Assembly (NCBI GenBank): GCA_032251435.1
Contig: JAVVEH010000002.1
Coordinates: 1 to 64,000, forward strand
DNA: 64,000 bases
Direction of reading: 5' to 3'
DNA from: JAVVEH01 sp032251435
GTDB taxonomy: Bacteria > Verrucomicrobiota > Lentisphaeria > Oligosphaerales > MVZH01
Positions within the stretch are counted from its first letter, which is position 1. Every line of letters begins with the position of its first letter. The notes below the pieces were generated by a model. It searched no databases, had not been told where the DNA came from, and saw only the letters and a list, made by a program, of their open reading frames with translations. Below, piece by piece: positions 17,763 through 26,472 of the stretch. Position numbers and translations under genes: made by a program.

Positions 17763-18779
17763 GTGAGCTTGGGCAGGCATACATTGCGGAACTTCAGGAA
17801 AGAGAAAGCGGGCGCCGACAATGTGCCCCGCGAACCGGATCTACACTATCACCACGCTCAATTGACCGGGCTCAAACCCGGGACGACCTACTACTTTGTG
17901 ATGGCCAGCGGCGATGCCATATCCGAAGAATTTCATTTCAGGACGGCACCGGCCGGGGACGAACCCCTCAAGATGATTTTTGGGGGGGACTCAAGGACCG
18001 GCGTCGACGACCGACGGCAGATGAACAGGCTGATCGCAAAAATGGCGGCGGAGGATGATTCCGTCCTCGCATTTGCGCACGGCGGCGATTATGTGGGCAA
18101 TGGAAATAATCTGGACCAGTGGAAGACCTGGCTCAAAGATCACGAACTCACCACAACCGCTACCGGCAGAATGATTCCCCTGATCCCCGCCAGGGGCAAT
18201 CACGAGGGAAAAGGGCCCCTCTACGACCAGGTCATGGCGTATCCCGGCGGCGAAGAAAAAAACTACTTCGTGACCCAGCTCAGCCCGGAAATACGCTTCA
18301 TCACGCTGAACACGGAAACCGATCCGGATGGCCCGCAGAAAGTATTCCTTGAACAGGCCCTTGTTCAGGCTGGCGGGACGCGGTGGCGGGTCGCCCAGTA
18401 CCACAAGCCCCTTTATCCGGCGGTTAAGGGACCCTACAAAGGCAGTGAGAACTGGGTGCAGCTTTTTGAGAAGTACAACCTGGCTCTCGCTTGCGAGGCC
18501 GACGGCCACTGCATCAAACGGACCGTCCCAATAAGGAACGAGAAACTTGACCCGACGGGCGTGGTCTACATTGGCGAGGGTGGCCTGGGGGTCCCCCCGC
18601 GAGCGCCGAAAACAGATCGCTGGTATGTGCAGTCTCCAGGGATGGCCGGCAGTGGCCACCACGTCCAGCTTCTCTCCTTCACAACGAGCCATCTCACGAT
18701 TGATGTCGTCACCATCGATGGCAACGTGATTGACACGCACAAAATTGAGGCTCGCGACGTTGGTGGCGTTCCCCAGTAA
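17763..18779 (+). CDS. Purple-acid-phosphatase-like metallophosphoesterase, probably 5'-truncated
   Basis: The 338-residue frame contains the end of an N-terminal fibronectin-like domain (HHAQLTGLKPGTTYYFVMASGD) followed by a calcineurin-type metallophosphoesterase: FGGDSR, AHGGDYV, ARGNHEG, QYHKPLY and EADGHCIKR supply most metal ligands. In the last motif the second histidine of the usual G-H-x-H is replaced by Ile. Relatives carry a signal peptide and a complete fibronectin-like domain, but here the first 30 residues (from the ATG at 17763) look unrelated. Upstream, a different frame (17645-17825) has coding character (VYTVTTDKAVEIRVPAAYLCRKYQ). A deletion or frameshift joining two coding remnants near 17820 is the best explanation. 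Probably not exported and possibly a pseudogene. Confidence 0.65.
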   Translation: MSLGRHTLRNFRKEKAGADNVPREPDLHYHHAQLTGLKPGTTYYFVMASGDAISEEFHFRTAPAGDEPLKMIFGGDSRTGVDDRRQMNRLIAKMAAEDDSVLAFAHGGDYVGNGNNLDQWKTWLKDHELTTTATGRMIPLIPARGNHEGKGPLYDQVMAYPGGEEKNYFVTQLSPEIRFITLNTETDPDGPQKVFLEQALVQAGGTRWRVAQYHKPLYPAVKGPYKGSENWVQLFEKYNLALACEADGHCIKRTVPIRNEKLDPTGVVYIGEGGLGVPPRAPKTDRWYVQSPGMAGSGHHVQLLSFTTSHLTIDVVTIDGNVIDTHKIEARDVGGVPQ

Positions 18780-19118
18780 TTTGGCGGAAATGTCCGAAAA
18801 GTGGGGATACGGCTGGCAAGGTAATCAAGCAGCACAGCGTTTCTCAGAAGTTAGAATGAAATAGCCCTGGCCAGCAGGATGGCGAGGCGGAGCTTCGCTG
18901 GAAGGTGGCCTGAAAGGGGGCTGGGAAGGCGATTAAGGTGAGATTAAGGGGCGCAGGCTTTCCCTTAATCGTTCGCCCTAATCCTTTGCCCTAATCGACC
19001 AGTTCCGCCGTTTTTTGCATGGGATTAGGGAGTTAGAGTTCCGTCCCGCAGAAGCGGGATCCCCGCTCCGCTGCGATTTCACGAGTCACGTCTCACGACG
19101 CAGGTCACGCGTCACGCA
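18780..19118. other. Intergenic spacer with short tandem repeats
   Basis: No gene is visible between the convergent phosphatase and regulator genes. 18932-19000 repeats variants of CCTAATC/GATTAAG, and 19078-19130 repeats variants of GTCACG/CACGTC with a 7-8 base period. CGCAGAAGCGGGATCCCCGCTCCGCTGCG around 19049-19075 could fold into a hairpin. The repeats resemble those inside the beta-galactosidase and esterase genes. Confidence 0.55.
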
Positions 19119-20309
19119 TCACGATTCACGTCTTCCCCCGCCGCTTCTGCCCTTCTTCCGCCGGAATTCCTTGGGTGTCATCCCGTATTCCTGTTTGAAG
19201 GCCTTGAACAGATAGGGCAGGGAGGGGAAACCGGTTGTTTCGGCGATTGTCGCCACAGTCATTTGCGTACTCCGCAGAAGGTGGGCGCTTGCCTCCAGGC
19301 GTTTGCGCCTAAGTTCGGCATTGATGCCGCGTCCCAGGCAACGTCCGAATTTTCGGCACAGCGATGTCCGTGACACGCCGGAAATATCGGCCACATCATC
19401 GACCGACAACTGGTCTGTGTAATGGTCCCAGATGAAGCGCAGCGCATGCGCGACGACCGGATCAGGCACCGCCATCAGGTCGGTGCTTTGCCGTTCGACA
19501 ATCCCTTTCGGCGGGATCATCAGCCGCTCTCCCGACTTCTTTTCCCCGTCCAGTATTTGTTTGAGCAGAATGACTGCTTGGCGACCGCGCTCCTTCTCGT
19601 TCGTGTCGACCGACGACAGCGGCACCGGGAGCAGGTCGCAGATTGAAGAGTCATTTCCGACCCCCAGAAGCGCGACTGCCTCCGGGCATGCCAAGTGCTT
19701 GAGTCGGGCAGCCGTGAAGAGAGTCGCGGCGTTCCTGTCGTTGTAGGTGAACACCCCGATCGGCTTTGGCACTTCCAACAGCCAGTCGGCCATCTGCTGA
19801 AGCCTGGAACGGAAACGTTCCTCGCCCGCCACGCTGACAGGCGGGGGCTTTACGAGAAAAAGTTGGGGGGTGCAACCAAGTTCCTTGGCGCGTTCCAGGA
19901 AGAAGTCATACCATCTTGGAAAGTGCCCAGGGTAGTTGCCGACATAGGCCATGTGATTGAATCCGCGTTCGGCAAAATGCTCGGCAGCCAGGCATCCGAC
20001 CGTAGGCATGTCCGGGAGAACAGCCGGGACCACCGGGTCACTTGCCGGGTCGGGAATATTCCCAAGCCGTACGGCTGGACACCCCATCCGGAGCATGCGC
20101 TGCAATAAAAGATCAGGCGGGCTTTTCCCTGTTAGAATGCCGATGGGCCTTACCCCCGGAAGAATGTGACCATGCGTGATCCTTAGGTCAAGGATCCTCC
20201 AGCCGTATTCTTCTAACTGAGCGGAGATCCCCGAGTAAAGCTCGGGACTGTTTTCCCCCAAATCCAGAACGATCACCTCCGGTTCAAGGCTGTATTCAGT
20301 TTTTTTCAT
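19119..20309 (-). CDS. XylR-like regulator: LacI-type sensor plus AraC HTH
   Basis: A 396-residue transcription factor. Residues 10-270 resemble a LacI/GalR-type periplasmic-binding-fold sensor (PTVGCLAAEHFAERGFNHMAYVG, GVFTYNDRNAATLFTAARL, VALLGVGND). Residues 285-385 are an AraC-type double helix-turn-helix (LSVDDVADISGVSRTSLCRKFGRCLG, then MTVATIAETTGFPSLPYLFKAFKQEYGMTPKEFRR). This is the architecture of E. coli XylR and of many sugar-responsive regulators in PVC bacteria. The ligand is probably a sugar released by the local glycosidases (inference). The gene is divergent from the membrane-protein gene at 20677, and the shared spacer holds a motif also found upstream of the PEP-CTERM gene, a candidate binding site. 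Confidence 0.9.
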   Translation of the reverse strand: MKKTEYSLEPEVIVLDLGENSPELYSGISAQLEEYGWRILDLRITHGHILPGVRPIGILTGKSPPDLLLQRMLRMGCPAVRLGNIPDPASDPVVPAVLPDMPTVGCLAAEHFAERGFNHMAYVGNYPGHFPRWYDFFLERAKELGCTPQLFLVKPPPVSVAGEERFRSRLQQMADWLLEVPKPIGVFTYNDRNAATLFTAARLKHLACPEAVALLGVGNDSSICDLLPVPLSSVDTNEKERGRQAVILLKQILDGEKKSGERLMIPPKGIVERQSTDLMAVPDPVVAHALRFIWDHYTDQLSVDDVADISGVSRTSLCRKFGRCLGRGINAELRRKRLEASAHLLRSTQMTVATIAETTGFPSLPYLFKAFKQEYGMTPKEFRRKKGRSGGGRRES

Positions 20310-20676
20310 GGTTGTATTTTTCTTGCTGAAAAAATTTCCGTGGCACGTGAAATATTACTGGGCACGTTTCACGCCCTCACCCTTTGACTTAATATGGACC
20401 AAAATGATGATAAAACAATGAACAGAATATCCTCTAATAGTAACAATGGATATGAGAAAATAGAGAAAAACAGGGGCGGATTGATGCCTCTCGTGAAAAT
20501 GCGGGCATGGGTTTGTCTTTGTATGAAATGCGCCAGCCGCGGTCGTCGTGTCTTCCCATCCCTGACTTCTTATTGATGAACCGGCCGCGGAGACGTTGAC
20601 ATGATCAATTAAGGCGCTATATAGCTCTTCCTCATTTTTCACACGTGGATTTCAGCCGAAGAAAGTTTCCCGGTTC
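20310..20676. promoter_or_regulatory. Divergent regulatory region between the XylR-like gene and the membrane-protein gene
   Basis: A 367-bp spacer without a convincing gene. TGATGATAAAACAATGAAC at 20405-20423 matches 17 of 19 bases of 10399-10417. Flanking sequence is AT-rich (20395-20475) and could hold promoters for both directions. The regulator's ATG is preceded on its strand by purine-rich sequence. The small frames here lack family features. Confidence 0.4.
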
Positions 20677-22668
20677 TTGAAACACATTGCCCAATCCTCT
20701 CCCGGCCGCACCATCACCGCTCTGCTTGTCGGCATGGCCGGGTGCGTGACCGTGTGGGTACTGCAACCCCTCAACAACTTTCTTCTGGGTAATTCGTTTA
20801 TCAGTGACACCTACCTTCCAGAGCTGGTGGTGGGGATCATGGCGGTGCTTGTTCTCGTCGTCAATGTCCTGTTTTACTGGCGTCTTCCCGGTTGGGCGCT
20901 GAACCGCCGTCAACTGGCGATTATCTTCGGCATGATGCTCATGGCGGCTGTGCCGACACAGGTTTTGCGCATTTATCCCCATAGTCTGGCCCGCGGCACT
21001 ATGGAGGCGGCGAAAGATCCGAAGCTTGTGGAACTGCATCGTGCCATGGACTTGCCTGACGCGCTCTATCTCGATCCCGTGGTGTTGGATCAGGAAACCC
21101 CGGTGAGTGAGCAGTTATTTGATGAACTCAAGCCTGGAAACACGATTCCCTGGTCGAGTTGGCTGGGGCCGCTTCTGGGGTGGGGAAGTCTGATCGGGGC
21201 CAGTTGGATCATGATGATCGGACTGGGACTCGTCGTGTTTCCACAATGGCGGCACAAGGAGCGGATGTCCTTTCCCTTGCTGGCGGTTCAAGAGATGCTC
21301 ATCGAAACACCGGCGCCGGGAACCCGGGTTCCACCTCTTTTCCGCAATCCTCTCTTTTGGACCGCTGTCACCGGGGTCGCGCTTGTTCACGCGTTCAATG
21401 GCCTCAATCATCACACCGGGGGCGCCGTGCCTCCCTTTCCCGTGCATTGGGATCTCCGGCCCGCGTTTAGTCAGGGATTATTCCGCTATGTGAGTCATTA
21501 CGCAAAAACGGGCACGCTTTACTTCACCATCGTGGGCATCACCTATTTCATGCCGAACCGGGTCGGCTTTTCTCTCTGGTTCACGTTTGTCGCGTACCAA
21601 GTATACACCATGCTTGGCTACGGCTACAGCGCCCCCTTTCACACGGGAACGATTACCGACCACCGAAACGGGGCCTATCTTGGTATGGTTATCATGCTTC
21701 TGTGGCTGGGCCGTCTGCATTGGCTGGCTGTGATCAAGGCCATGTTTTCACCGGCCCGACATGACGATGACCGGCAGAACCGGACCGCCGGGTGGGTGTT
21801 CACCACCGGGTGCGCCGCGATGTTTTTATGGCAGGTGTGGGCGGGGATGGATCCGGTCTGGGCGCTGGCGTTCGTCCTGGTCGCCGTCGCCGGCTGTCTG
21901 GTGCTTACCCGCATTGTCGCGGAAACCGGGGTTCCTTTTGTCCGTAATTATTTTGGTCCTGTGGATCTGCTTTCATATTTTCCGGGTCGGCTGACGGACA
22001 CCGCGACGATCTACCTGGGCGGATTTCTGGATTTCATTCTCACCCGGGCCAGCCGCGTGAGCGCGGGTGTGGCTTTTCTGCATGGCCTGGGCCTCAACCG
22101 TGAAGTCAAGCCCCAACGGCGGGCGTGGCTGGCGGGACTCTTCCTCTGCGTCCTGCTCACGGGGTTGGTGGTGTGTGGCGCCGTTCATCTAAAAATGGGT
22201 TACCATAACAGCGCCTCCCTGGACGGGACGCGGACTCCGGTCGCTCCGTGGGGAAGCAGCCAGATTCACGGGGTGCACCAGTCACTGAAAAGCTGGGACC
22301 GGGGGACGACGGGAAAAGCCGCCTGGTCCCGACCGTTTCACCTCACGACCGGGCTGGCCCTCGGTGTCGGCTCTCAGTTGCTTTGTCTTATTTCAGCCCG
22401 CTGGCCCCTGCATCCGGTCGGACTTCTCATGGTCCAGACGTATTATCTGAACGTGATGTGGTGGAGCGTGCTCCTGGGTTGGTTTGTCAGAATGATTATT
22501 CTCCGCTTTGGCGGCGCCCGCAGCTATCGATTGATGCGCCCGGTTTTTCTCGGTCTGATCATGGGCGAAGTTTTTTCCGCCATTCTCTGGGCCATCGTTC
22601 CGGCGGTCCTGATATTCATGGGTGGCAATCCGTCGGATGTGGGATACATCACCATTTTGCCCGGGTAG
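20677..22668 (+). CDS. Polytopic membrane protein, DUF6784/DUF6785-like
   Basis: A 663-residue integral membrane protein with a dozen or more hydrophobic helices (for example ITALLVGMAGCVTVWVL, LVVGIMAVLVLVVNVLFYW, WIMMIGLGLVVF, VWALAFVLVAVAGCLVL). Motifs such as WRHKERMSFPLLAVQEMLIE, ETGVPFVRNYFGP and a C-terminal SVLLGWFVRMIILRFGGAR match, from memory, the large uncharacterised membrane family common in planctomycetes and relatives and distantly similar to oligopeptide (OPT) transporters. A transport role for a sugar or peptide is plausible but unproven. The frame opens at a TTG (20677) without a strong ribosome-binding site; the first methionine inside is at residue 20, which would cut the first helix. 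Divergent from the XylR-like regulator, hence a likely target. Confidence 0.75.
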   Translation: MKHIAQSSPGRTITALLVGMAGCVTVWVLQPLNNFLLGNSFISDTYLPELVVGIMAVLVLVVNVLFYWRLPGWALNRRQLAIIFGMMLMAAVPTQVLRIYPHSLARGTMEAAKDPKLVELHRAMDLPDALYLDPVVLDQETPVSEQLFDELKPGNTIPWSSWLGPLLGWGSLIGASWIMMIGLGLVVFPQWRHKERMSFPLLAVQEMLIETPAPGTRVPPLFRNPLFWTAVTGVALVHAFNGLNHHTGGAVPPFPVHWDLRPAFSQGLFRYVSHYAKTGTLYFTIVGITYFMPNRVGFSLWFTFVAYQVYTMLGYGYSAPFHTGTITDHRNGAYLGMVIMLLWLGRLHWLAVIKAMFSPARHDDDRQNRTAGWVFTTGCAAMFLWQVWAGMDPVWALAFVLVAVAGCLVLTRIVAETGVPFVRNYFGPVDLLSYFPGRLTDTATIYLGGFLDFILTRASRVSAGVAFLHGLGLNREVKPQRRAWLAGLFLCVLLTGLVVCGAVHLKMGYHNSASLDGTRTPVAPWGSSQIHGVHQSLKSWDRGTTGKAAWSRPFHLTTGLALGVGSQLLCLISARWPLHPVGLLMVQTYYLNVMWWSVLLGWFVRMIILRFGGARSYRLMRPVFLGLIMGEVFSAILWAIVPAVLIFMGGNPSDVGYITILPG

Positions 22669-22683
22669 TCCGTGCTCACGCCG

Positions 22684-22827
22684 TCACGCCCGCTTTCCCT
22701 TTGCCGCCAGCCTGTATTGCCGCGGTGTCTGGTGGTAGGTGTCGCGGAATGAATCATGCAGATACTTTGAAGCGTTGAATCCCACACGCGCGGCGATTTC
22801 CCGTAATGGCAACTCGGGGGTGGTCAC
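22684..22827 (-). pseudogene. Remnant of an AraC-family regulator C-terminus
   Basis: Forty-seven codons ending with TGA at 22684-22686 read LPLREIAARVGFNASKYLHD then SFRDTYHQTPRQYRL, the second helix-turn-helix of an AraC-type activator. The fragment has no upstream part: it begins where nikO ends, and its reading frame overlaps the nikO stop. It is a decayed gene end left by a deletion. Confidence 0.75.
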
Positions 22828-23582
22828 TGGCAGACGCGGCCGTTTTCCAGTCGTAATTGCCGGGTGGCCACCGCGGGCAGACGGGTTTGATCGTGGGAAA
22901 CAATCATCATGCTTTGGGACAGGGTGTGAAGCAGGTTCAGGACACGGGCGGCGGCCTGGGTGTCCAAGCCGTTGAACGGCTCATCCAGGAGGAGAATATC
23001 CGGTTCCATGGCCAGGACTGTCGCCAGGGCGATTAACCGTTTTTCGCCGCCGGAAAGGCGGTAGGTCACACGATCCTCAAACCCCGCCATGCCGACACGA
23101 GCCAACGTCGCGGCCGCCCGGCTTTTCGCCTCGCCGGGGCTAAAACCAAGATTCAGCGGGCCGAAGGCGACATCCTCCAGGACGGTGGGGCAGAACAGCT
23201 GATCATCGGCATTCTGAAAAACCAGGCCGACCCGTTTGCGGACCGCGCGGAAATCAGCTTCGATTGTCCGGGGAGCGCCCAGGACACGGATGACTCCGCT
23301 GGTGGGTTTGATCAATCCGACAATGATGTGCAGCAGCGTGGTTTTCCCCGCGCCAATGTCCCCGATCAACCCCAATCGCTCCCCTTTTTTAAGATCAAAG
23401 GTCAGATTGTCCAGTATGACTGTGTTTCCCCGTGAAAAACTGACATTCGCGAATTCGACACATGCGGGCGTGTCTGTCTCCGCGGCGGCGTTTCGCCGGG
23501 CCGTGGTATCGGCCGCCATGTCCGGTCGCGCCGGATCCTGTGAATGATTTTGTCCGGTTGACATCATCATGACCGCGTCCAT
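22824..23582 (-). CDS. nikO: Nickel/cobalt ECF transporter ATPase (NikO/CbiO-like)
   Basis: A 252-residue ABC ATPase: Walker A GDIGAGKTT, Q-loop VGLVFQNADDQLF, signature RLSGGEKRL and Walker B DILLLDEP, then the switch histidine in IVSHDQT. The QNADDQLF Q-loop is characteristic of energy-coupling-factor ATPases. It would power Ni(II)/Co(II) uptake with the other nik products. It overlaps nikQ by 16 bases and is the last gene of the operon. The first 40 residues are a variable, polar extension. Substrate is taken from the NikR and NikK partners. Its 3' end adjoins an AraC-type gene fragment. Confidence 0.9.
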   Translation of the reverse strand: MDAVMMMSTGQNHSQDPARPDMAADTTARRNAAAETDTPACVEFANVSFSRGNTVILDNLTFDLKKGERLGLIGDIGAGKTTLLHIIVGLIKPTSGVIRVLGAPRTIEADFRAVRKRVGLVFQNADDQLFCPTVLEDVAFGPLNLGFSPGEAKSRAAATLARVGMAGFEDRVTYRLSGGEKRLIALATVLAMEPDILLLDEPFNGLDTQAAARVLNLLHTLSQSMMIVSHDQTRLPAVATRQLRLENGRVCQ

Positions 23583-24322
23583 TCAATCCAAGTTAACGCC
23601 GCTCCCAGGGCGGCCAGCCCCCCACCGAACAGAGCGTCTCCGGCGGAAAATCTAAAGGTCGAGAAAGAAAAAAACCGACCCGTGTATCCCCGGCATTTCA
23701 TCGCTTCCAGAATACGGTCTGACCGGTCGATACCGCGGACCAGCAGCATGCCTAGAAAATGTCCCAGACCGCGCAGGCTGTGCCAGTTGAAACGCGCTTC
23801 GAAGCCCCGCAGTTTCATGGCGTTTCTGAGGCGGTGGTATTCATGATGACACACGTCCAGATAGCGGATGCAGAAAAACAGAATTTGCGTGAGTTTTTCC
23901 GGTAATCCCAGCCGCTGAAGGGCGTGCGCCAGGGTGGCCGGTTCCAGTCCGCCCAGCAAGGCGGCGCACAGCGCCATGGCGGTATTGGCCTTTATCGCCA
24001 CCCGACCGGCGAACGCCACGCCTTCAACTGACCAGGTGAGCCCATAGACCCCGAAAAACTCTTGTCCCGGCATGGACAGTGGTGTCAGCGCGAAAAGAAA
24101 CAGGACAAAAAAGTTTAGCTCGCCGAACCGCCGCCATGTGTTTCTCTGGCGCCTCCCGGCGAAGACCAGCAGCGCCAAGGCCGCGGCGAGCGCCAGGCCC
24201 AAGGGCAGCCAGTCGTTTAACAAAACGACGGTCAAGACCAATCCGAAGGCGCCCGCGACCCGTAGCCGCGGATCCCGCCGGGCCATTAATCCACCGGCTC
24301 GCTTCTCCGCGAAAATCAGCAT
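23567..24322 (-). CDS. nikQ: ECF transporter transmembrane component (NikQ/CbiQ-like)
   Basis: A 251-residue membrane protein with several hydrophobic helices near the N-terminus (VAGAFGLVLTVVLL, LGLALAAALALLVFA) and the two coupling motifs of the T component: RNAMKLRGF around residue 170 and EAMKCRGYTGRF around 210, matching the Ala-Arg-Gly-type sequences that contact the ATPase. It couples ATP hydrolysis by NikO to the NikM substrate channel. Overlaps both neighbours by a few bases, so the genes are translationally coupled. Confidence 0.88.
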   Translation of the reverse strand: MLIFAEKRAGGLMARRDPRLRVAGAFGLVLTVVLLNDWLPLGLALAAALALLVFAGRRQRNTWRRFGELNFFVLFLFALTPLSMPGQEFFGVYGLTWSVEGVAFAGRVAIKANTAMALCAALLGGLEPATLAHALQRLGLPEKLTQILFFCIRYLDVCHHEYHRLRNAMKLRGFEARFNWHSLRGLGHFLGMLLVRGIDRSDRILEAMKCRGYTGRFFSFSTFRFSAGDALFGGGLAALGAALTWIEWTRS

Positions 24323-24975
24323 GAGGGCGAGGCCCTCCTTCGGGACAGAAAGAAGCTGGCGATCCCCGCCACGCCGACCAGGTAACCGACACCGGCGATG
24401 ATATCCTGCCAGCGTTGTTTGTCTTTAAATTCAGCCAGCTCACGGCGTAGCGGCGCGATCTCCCGGCTGACCGCCCGGGAGATTAAAACCGGCAAGTCTC
24501 TGTGATCAGCGCTGGTTTCGGTCACGTCCCTGGCTGCCACCGGATCCATCCCATCGGTCCTTTTCGTTTCCGCCTCCGGCGCGGCGGGGGCGCTGCTGGT
24601 CTCCGTCCCCGCCAGGCCCGCCGGCAGGTCGGCGGCTCTAACCAGAAATTGGGCCACATGACCAGGGCTGGCTTCGACTTCCACTCGATGATCACACAAA
24701 CGGACGGGCGCGAAAGAAAATTCCCCCCGGGGATTCGTCGTTCCCTCACAAAGCAACCTCCCATCCGGATCGTAAACCCGGAAGGGGACATCACGGGGCC
24801 GGGTTCCGCCCGCGAACCACGCGTAGCCGGTGACGACATCTCCATCCGCCGCGGCGAAACATTTCACCTTATGGGCGCTGGCCAGTCCGCCGGCGCATAC
24901 CATCAGTGTCACCATCAAGCGCGTGGCGCGCGCGGTCACGCCGCGCGATGAGGATTGAACCTGTGACAGTGTCAT
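24316..24975 (-). CDS. nikL: NikL-like auxiliary component of the nickel transporter
   Basis: The frame is open further upstream, but the ATG at 24975 (MTLSQVQ) is preferred: it overlaps the nikM stop by four bases (ATGA). It yields 219 residues with a signal-like hydrophobic stretch (LMVTLMVCAGGLASAHKVK). After cleavage the mature protein would start near HKVKCFAAADGDVVTGYAWF, the usual beginning of NikL-type extracytoplasmic domains. A polar linker rich in Ala/Glu/Thr leads to one C-terminal membrane helix (IIAGVGYLVGVAGIASFFL). NikL-like proteins replace CbiN/NikN in Nik(K)MLQO systems. Assignment rests on domain layout and context. Confidence 0.75.
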   Translation of the reverse strand: MTLSQVQSSSRGVTARATRLMVTLMVCAGGLASAHKVKCFAAADGDVVTGYAWFAGGTRPRDVPFRVYDPDGRLLCEGTTNPRGEFSFAPVRLCDHRVEVEASPGHVAQFLVRAADLPAGLAGTETSSAPAAPEAETKRTDGMDPVAARDVTETSADHRDLPVLISRAVSREIAPLRRELAEFKDKQRWQDIIAGVGYLVGVAGIASFFLSRRRASPSC

Positions 24976-25571
24976 AACAACTCCGGTTTCACTTTGCGCA
25001 GAAAAGAGATGGCGGCTCCGGTGACCGCCGCTTCGGCGAAAACAATGGGGATGTGAGCGACAATCAGCGCCTTGACCGTCAGCGCGTAGGCCCGCGGGTC
25101 GCTTAGATTCAGCAGCAGCGCGTAACTCAGGCACGTCAACATGACAGCTGTCCCGCCGCCGACCGCCCCCCACACCATGGCGGCTCGCGGGGTTCCCGCG
25201 GTTCGGCACCGCCGGGAAAAGGCCGCCGCCACAATCCAGGCCGGCAATCCCATGCCGAGAATATTGGCGCCCAGAGCTGTCAGCCCTCCATGTCCTATCA
25301 GAATGGCCTGTAAAAAAAGGGCGACGGCCAAGGCCGGCATGGCGGCCCAGCCAAGCACCAACCCCAGTAACCCGTTCAACAGCAGGTGCGCGCTCGACGG
25401 GCCAATCCGGACGTGGAGAAAAGATCCTAGGAAAAAAACCGCCGCCAGCACCCCCAGCCGGGGAATGTGATCCGGCTCCACTTTTTTTAAACTGCCCAGG
25501 GTCAAACCGCCCGCGACCAGATTGGCGGCCAGCATGACCTGGGTCGACAAAGCTCCGTCGGCGATGTGCAT
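24972..25571 (-). CDS. nikM: Nickel-binding ECF substrate component (NikM/CbiM-like)
   Basis: A 199-residue membrane protein when started at the ATG at 25571, giving MHIADGALS. In CbiM/NikM the N-terminal Met-His segment inserts into the protein and His2 ligates the metal, so this start is much better than the upstream in-frame ATG at 25601. SFLHVRIGPSSAHLLLNGLLGLVLGW contains the further conserved histidines, and hydrophobic helices follow throughout. It is the metal-specific membrane subunit of the energy-coupling-factor transporter. Four-base overlap with nikL. Confidence 0.92.
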   Translation of the reverse strand: MHIADGALSTQVMLAANLVAGGLTLGSLKKVEPDHIPRLGVLAAVFFLGSFLHVRIGPSSAHLLLNGLLGLVLGWAAMPALAVALFLQAILIGHGGLTALGANILGMGLPAWIVAAAFSRRCRTAGTPRAAMVWGAVGGGTAVMLTCLSYALLLNLSDPRAYALTVKALIVAHIPIVFAEAAVTGAAISFLRKVKPELL

Positions 25572-25572
25572 G

Positions 25573-26472
25573 CTAACCGTCTTCTCCCGCTTCGGTGTCA
25601 TTCGCCGCCCCGCTTTGGCTGGTTTCCTGACGCGTTTCCCCGGTTGGTGACGGTCTCATGCCCTCTCTCGTCGCAGTGCCTTTTTCCACGGTGTTTTTGT
25701 CAACCCGGGGCCGCATGTCAACGCAATGGACCCAGATCAGGCCGCCTAATTCCACTCCCGCCGGGGAGCCATCCGGAGCGGGCCGGGCGCCGCCCTCAAT
25801 GAGCGCCGCGAACGCCCACCAGCCGGCTCTGGGCATCGCGTAGGCGAACAGGCCATTGGCGTCCGCCCTGATCACCTGTGTGATGAACGCGTCCCCCGGG
25901 ATCTCGACATCGCCCTGCGGATTCCAATATTCCACTTCGATTTCCGCGAACGGCACCGGCTGGCCATCCTGTAAGACCACGCCGCGGAAGAGATTGCCTG
26001 TCCACAACCCGTAGGGCCGGGTCAAAGGCCGTATTTCAACCGGCAGGCCGATTGGCTGGTCCCAGCCGTCTTCAGCGCCGAAGGCGTTGACGATGACTTT
26101 GGTGTAGTGAATAATCCATTTGCCTTCCGCCGGTTCCCAGTAAGGCGCCGGTTCGATGAAAAAAAGGTGATCGCCGGGGGTTTTGACCGTATAGCTGGCG
26201 GAAAAGGCCCGCATGCCATTCAGGCGCCGCATGATCAGGTCGCTGGTGAGATCTTTTGTTTTTCCGTTTAAAACGACACCGAACCGCGCGGGCGCGCCCA
26301 TATCCATCACAGGACCCCCTTCCATCGGATGCGTGAACTGGATGTCAAGATCGATGGTTCGGGCCTCTTGCCCAGCTAGATCCGTACTTGGCAGAAGCGT
26401 TTGAAAATGTCCCCGCGCCGTCAGCGCGCCGATGAAACACGCCAATGTGGCGACGATGATTTTATGATTCAT
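25573..26472 (-). CDS. nikK: NikK-like DUF4198 periplasmic component
   Basis: A 299-residue exported protein starting at the ATG at 26472, which has AAGGAAG seven bases upstream; the longer frame reads back through nikR in another phase and is not credible. Residues 1-22 are a signal peptide (IIVATLACFIGALTARG). The mature part begins HFQTLLPSTD and contains the DUF4198 layout: IDLDIQFTHPMEGGPVMDM, DHLFFIEPAPYWEP, then a carboxypeptidase-like beta domain (DGQPVPFAEIEVEYWNPQG). NikK-like proteins bind nickel in the periplasm and deliver it to NikM. The C-terminal 45 residues are polar and repetitive (TATREGMRPSPTGETRQETS). It lies one base from nikM and overlaps nikR by 11 bases. Confidence 0.82.
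   Translation of the reverse strand: MNHKIIVATLACFIGALTARGHFQTLLPSTDLAGQEARTIDLDIQFTHPMEGGPVMDMGAPARFGVVLNGKTKDLTSDLIMRRLNGMRAFSASYTVKTPGDHLFFIEPAPYWEPAEGKWIIHYTKVIVNAFGAEDGWDQPIGLPVEIRPLTRPYGLWTGNLFRGVVLQDGQPVPFAEIEVEYWNPQGDVEIPGDAFITQVIRADANGLFAYAMPRAGWWAFAALIEGGARPAPDGSPAGVELGGLIWVHCVDMRPRVDKNTVEKGTATREGMRPSPTGETRQETSQSGAANDTEAGEDG

Noticed and set aside
20394..20576. 60-codon frame in the divergent regulatory region
   Set aside because: Low-complexity composition in AT-rich promoter-like DNA with no ribosome-binding site.
24976..25209. Longer N-terminus for nikL
   Set aside because: It is antisense-like low-complexity sequence overlapping nikM in another frame; the ATG at 24975 gives a signal peptide and a four-base operon overlap.
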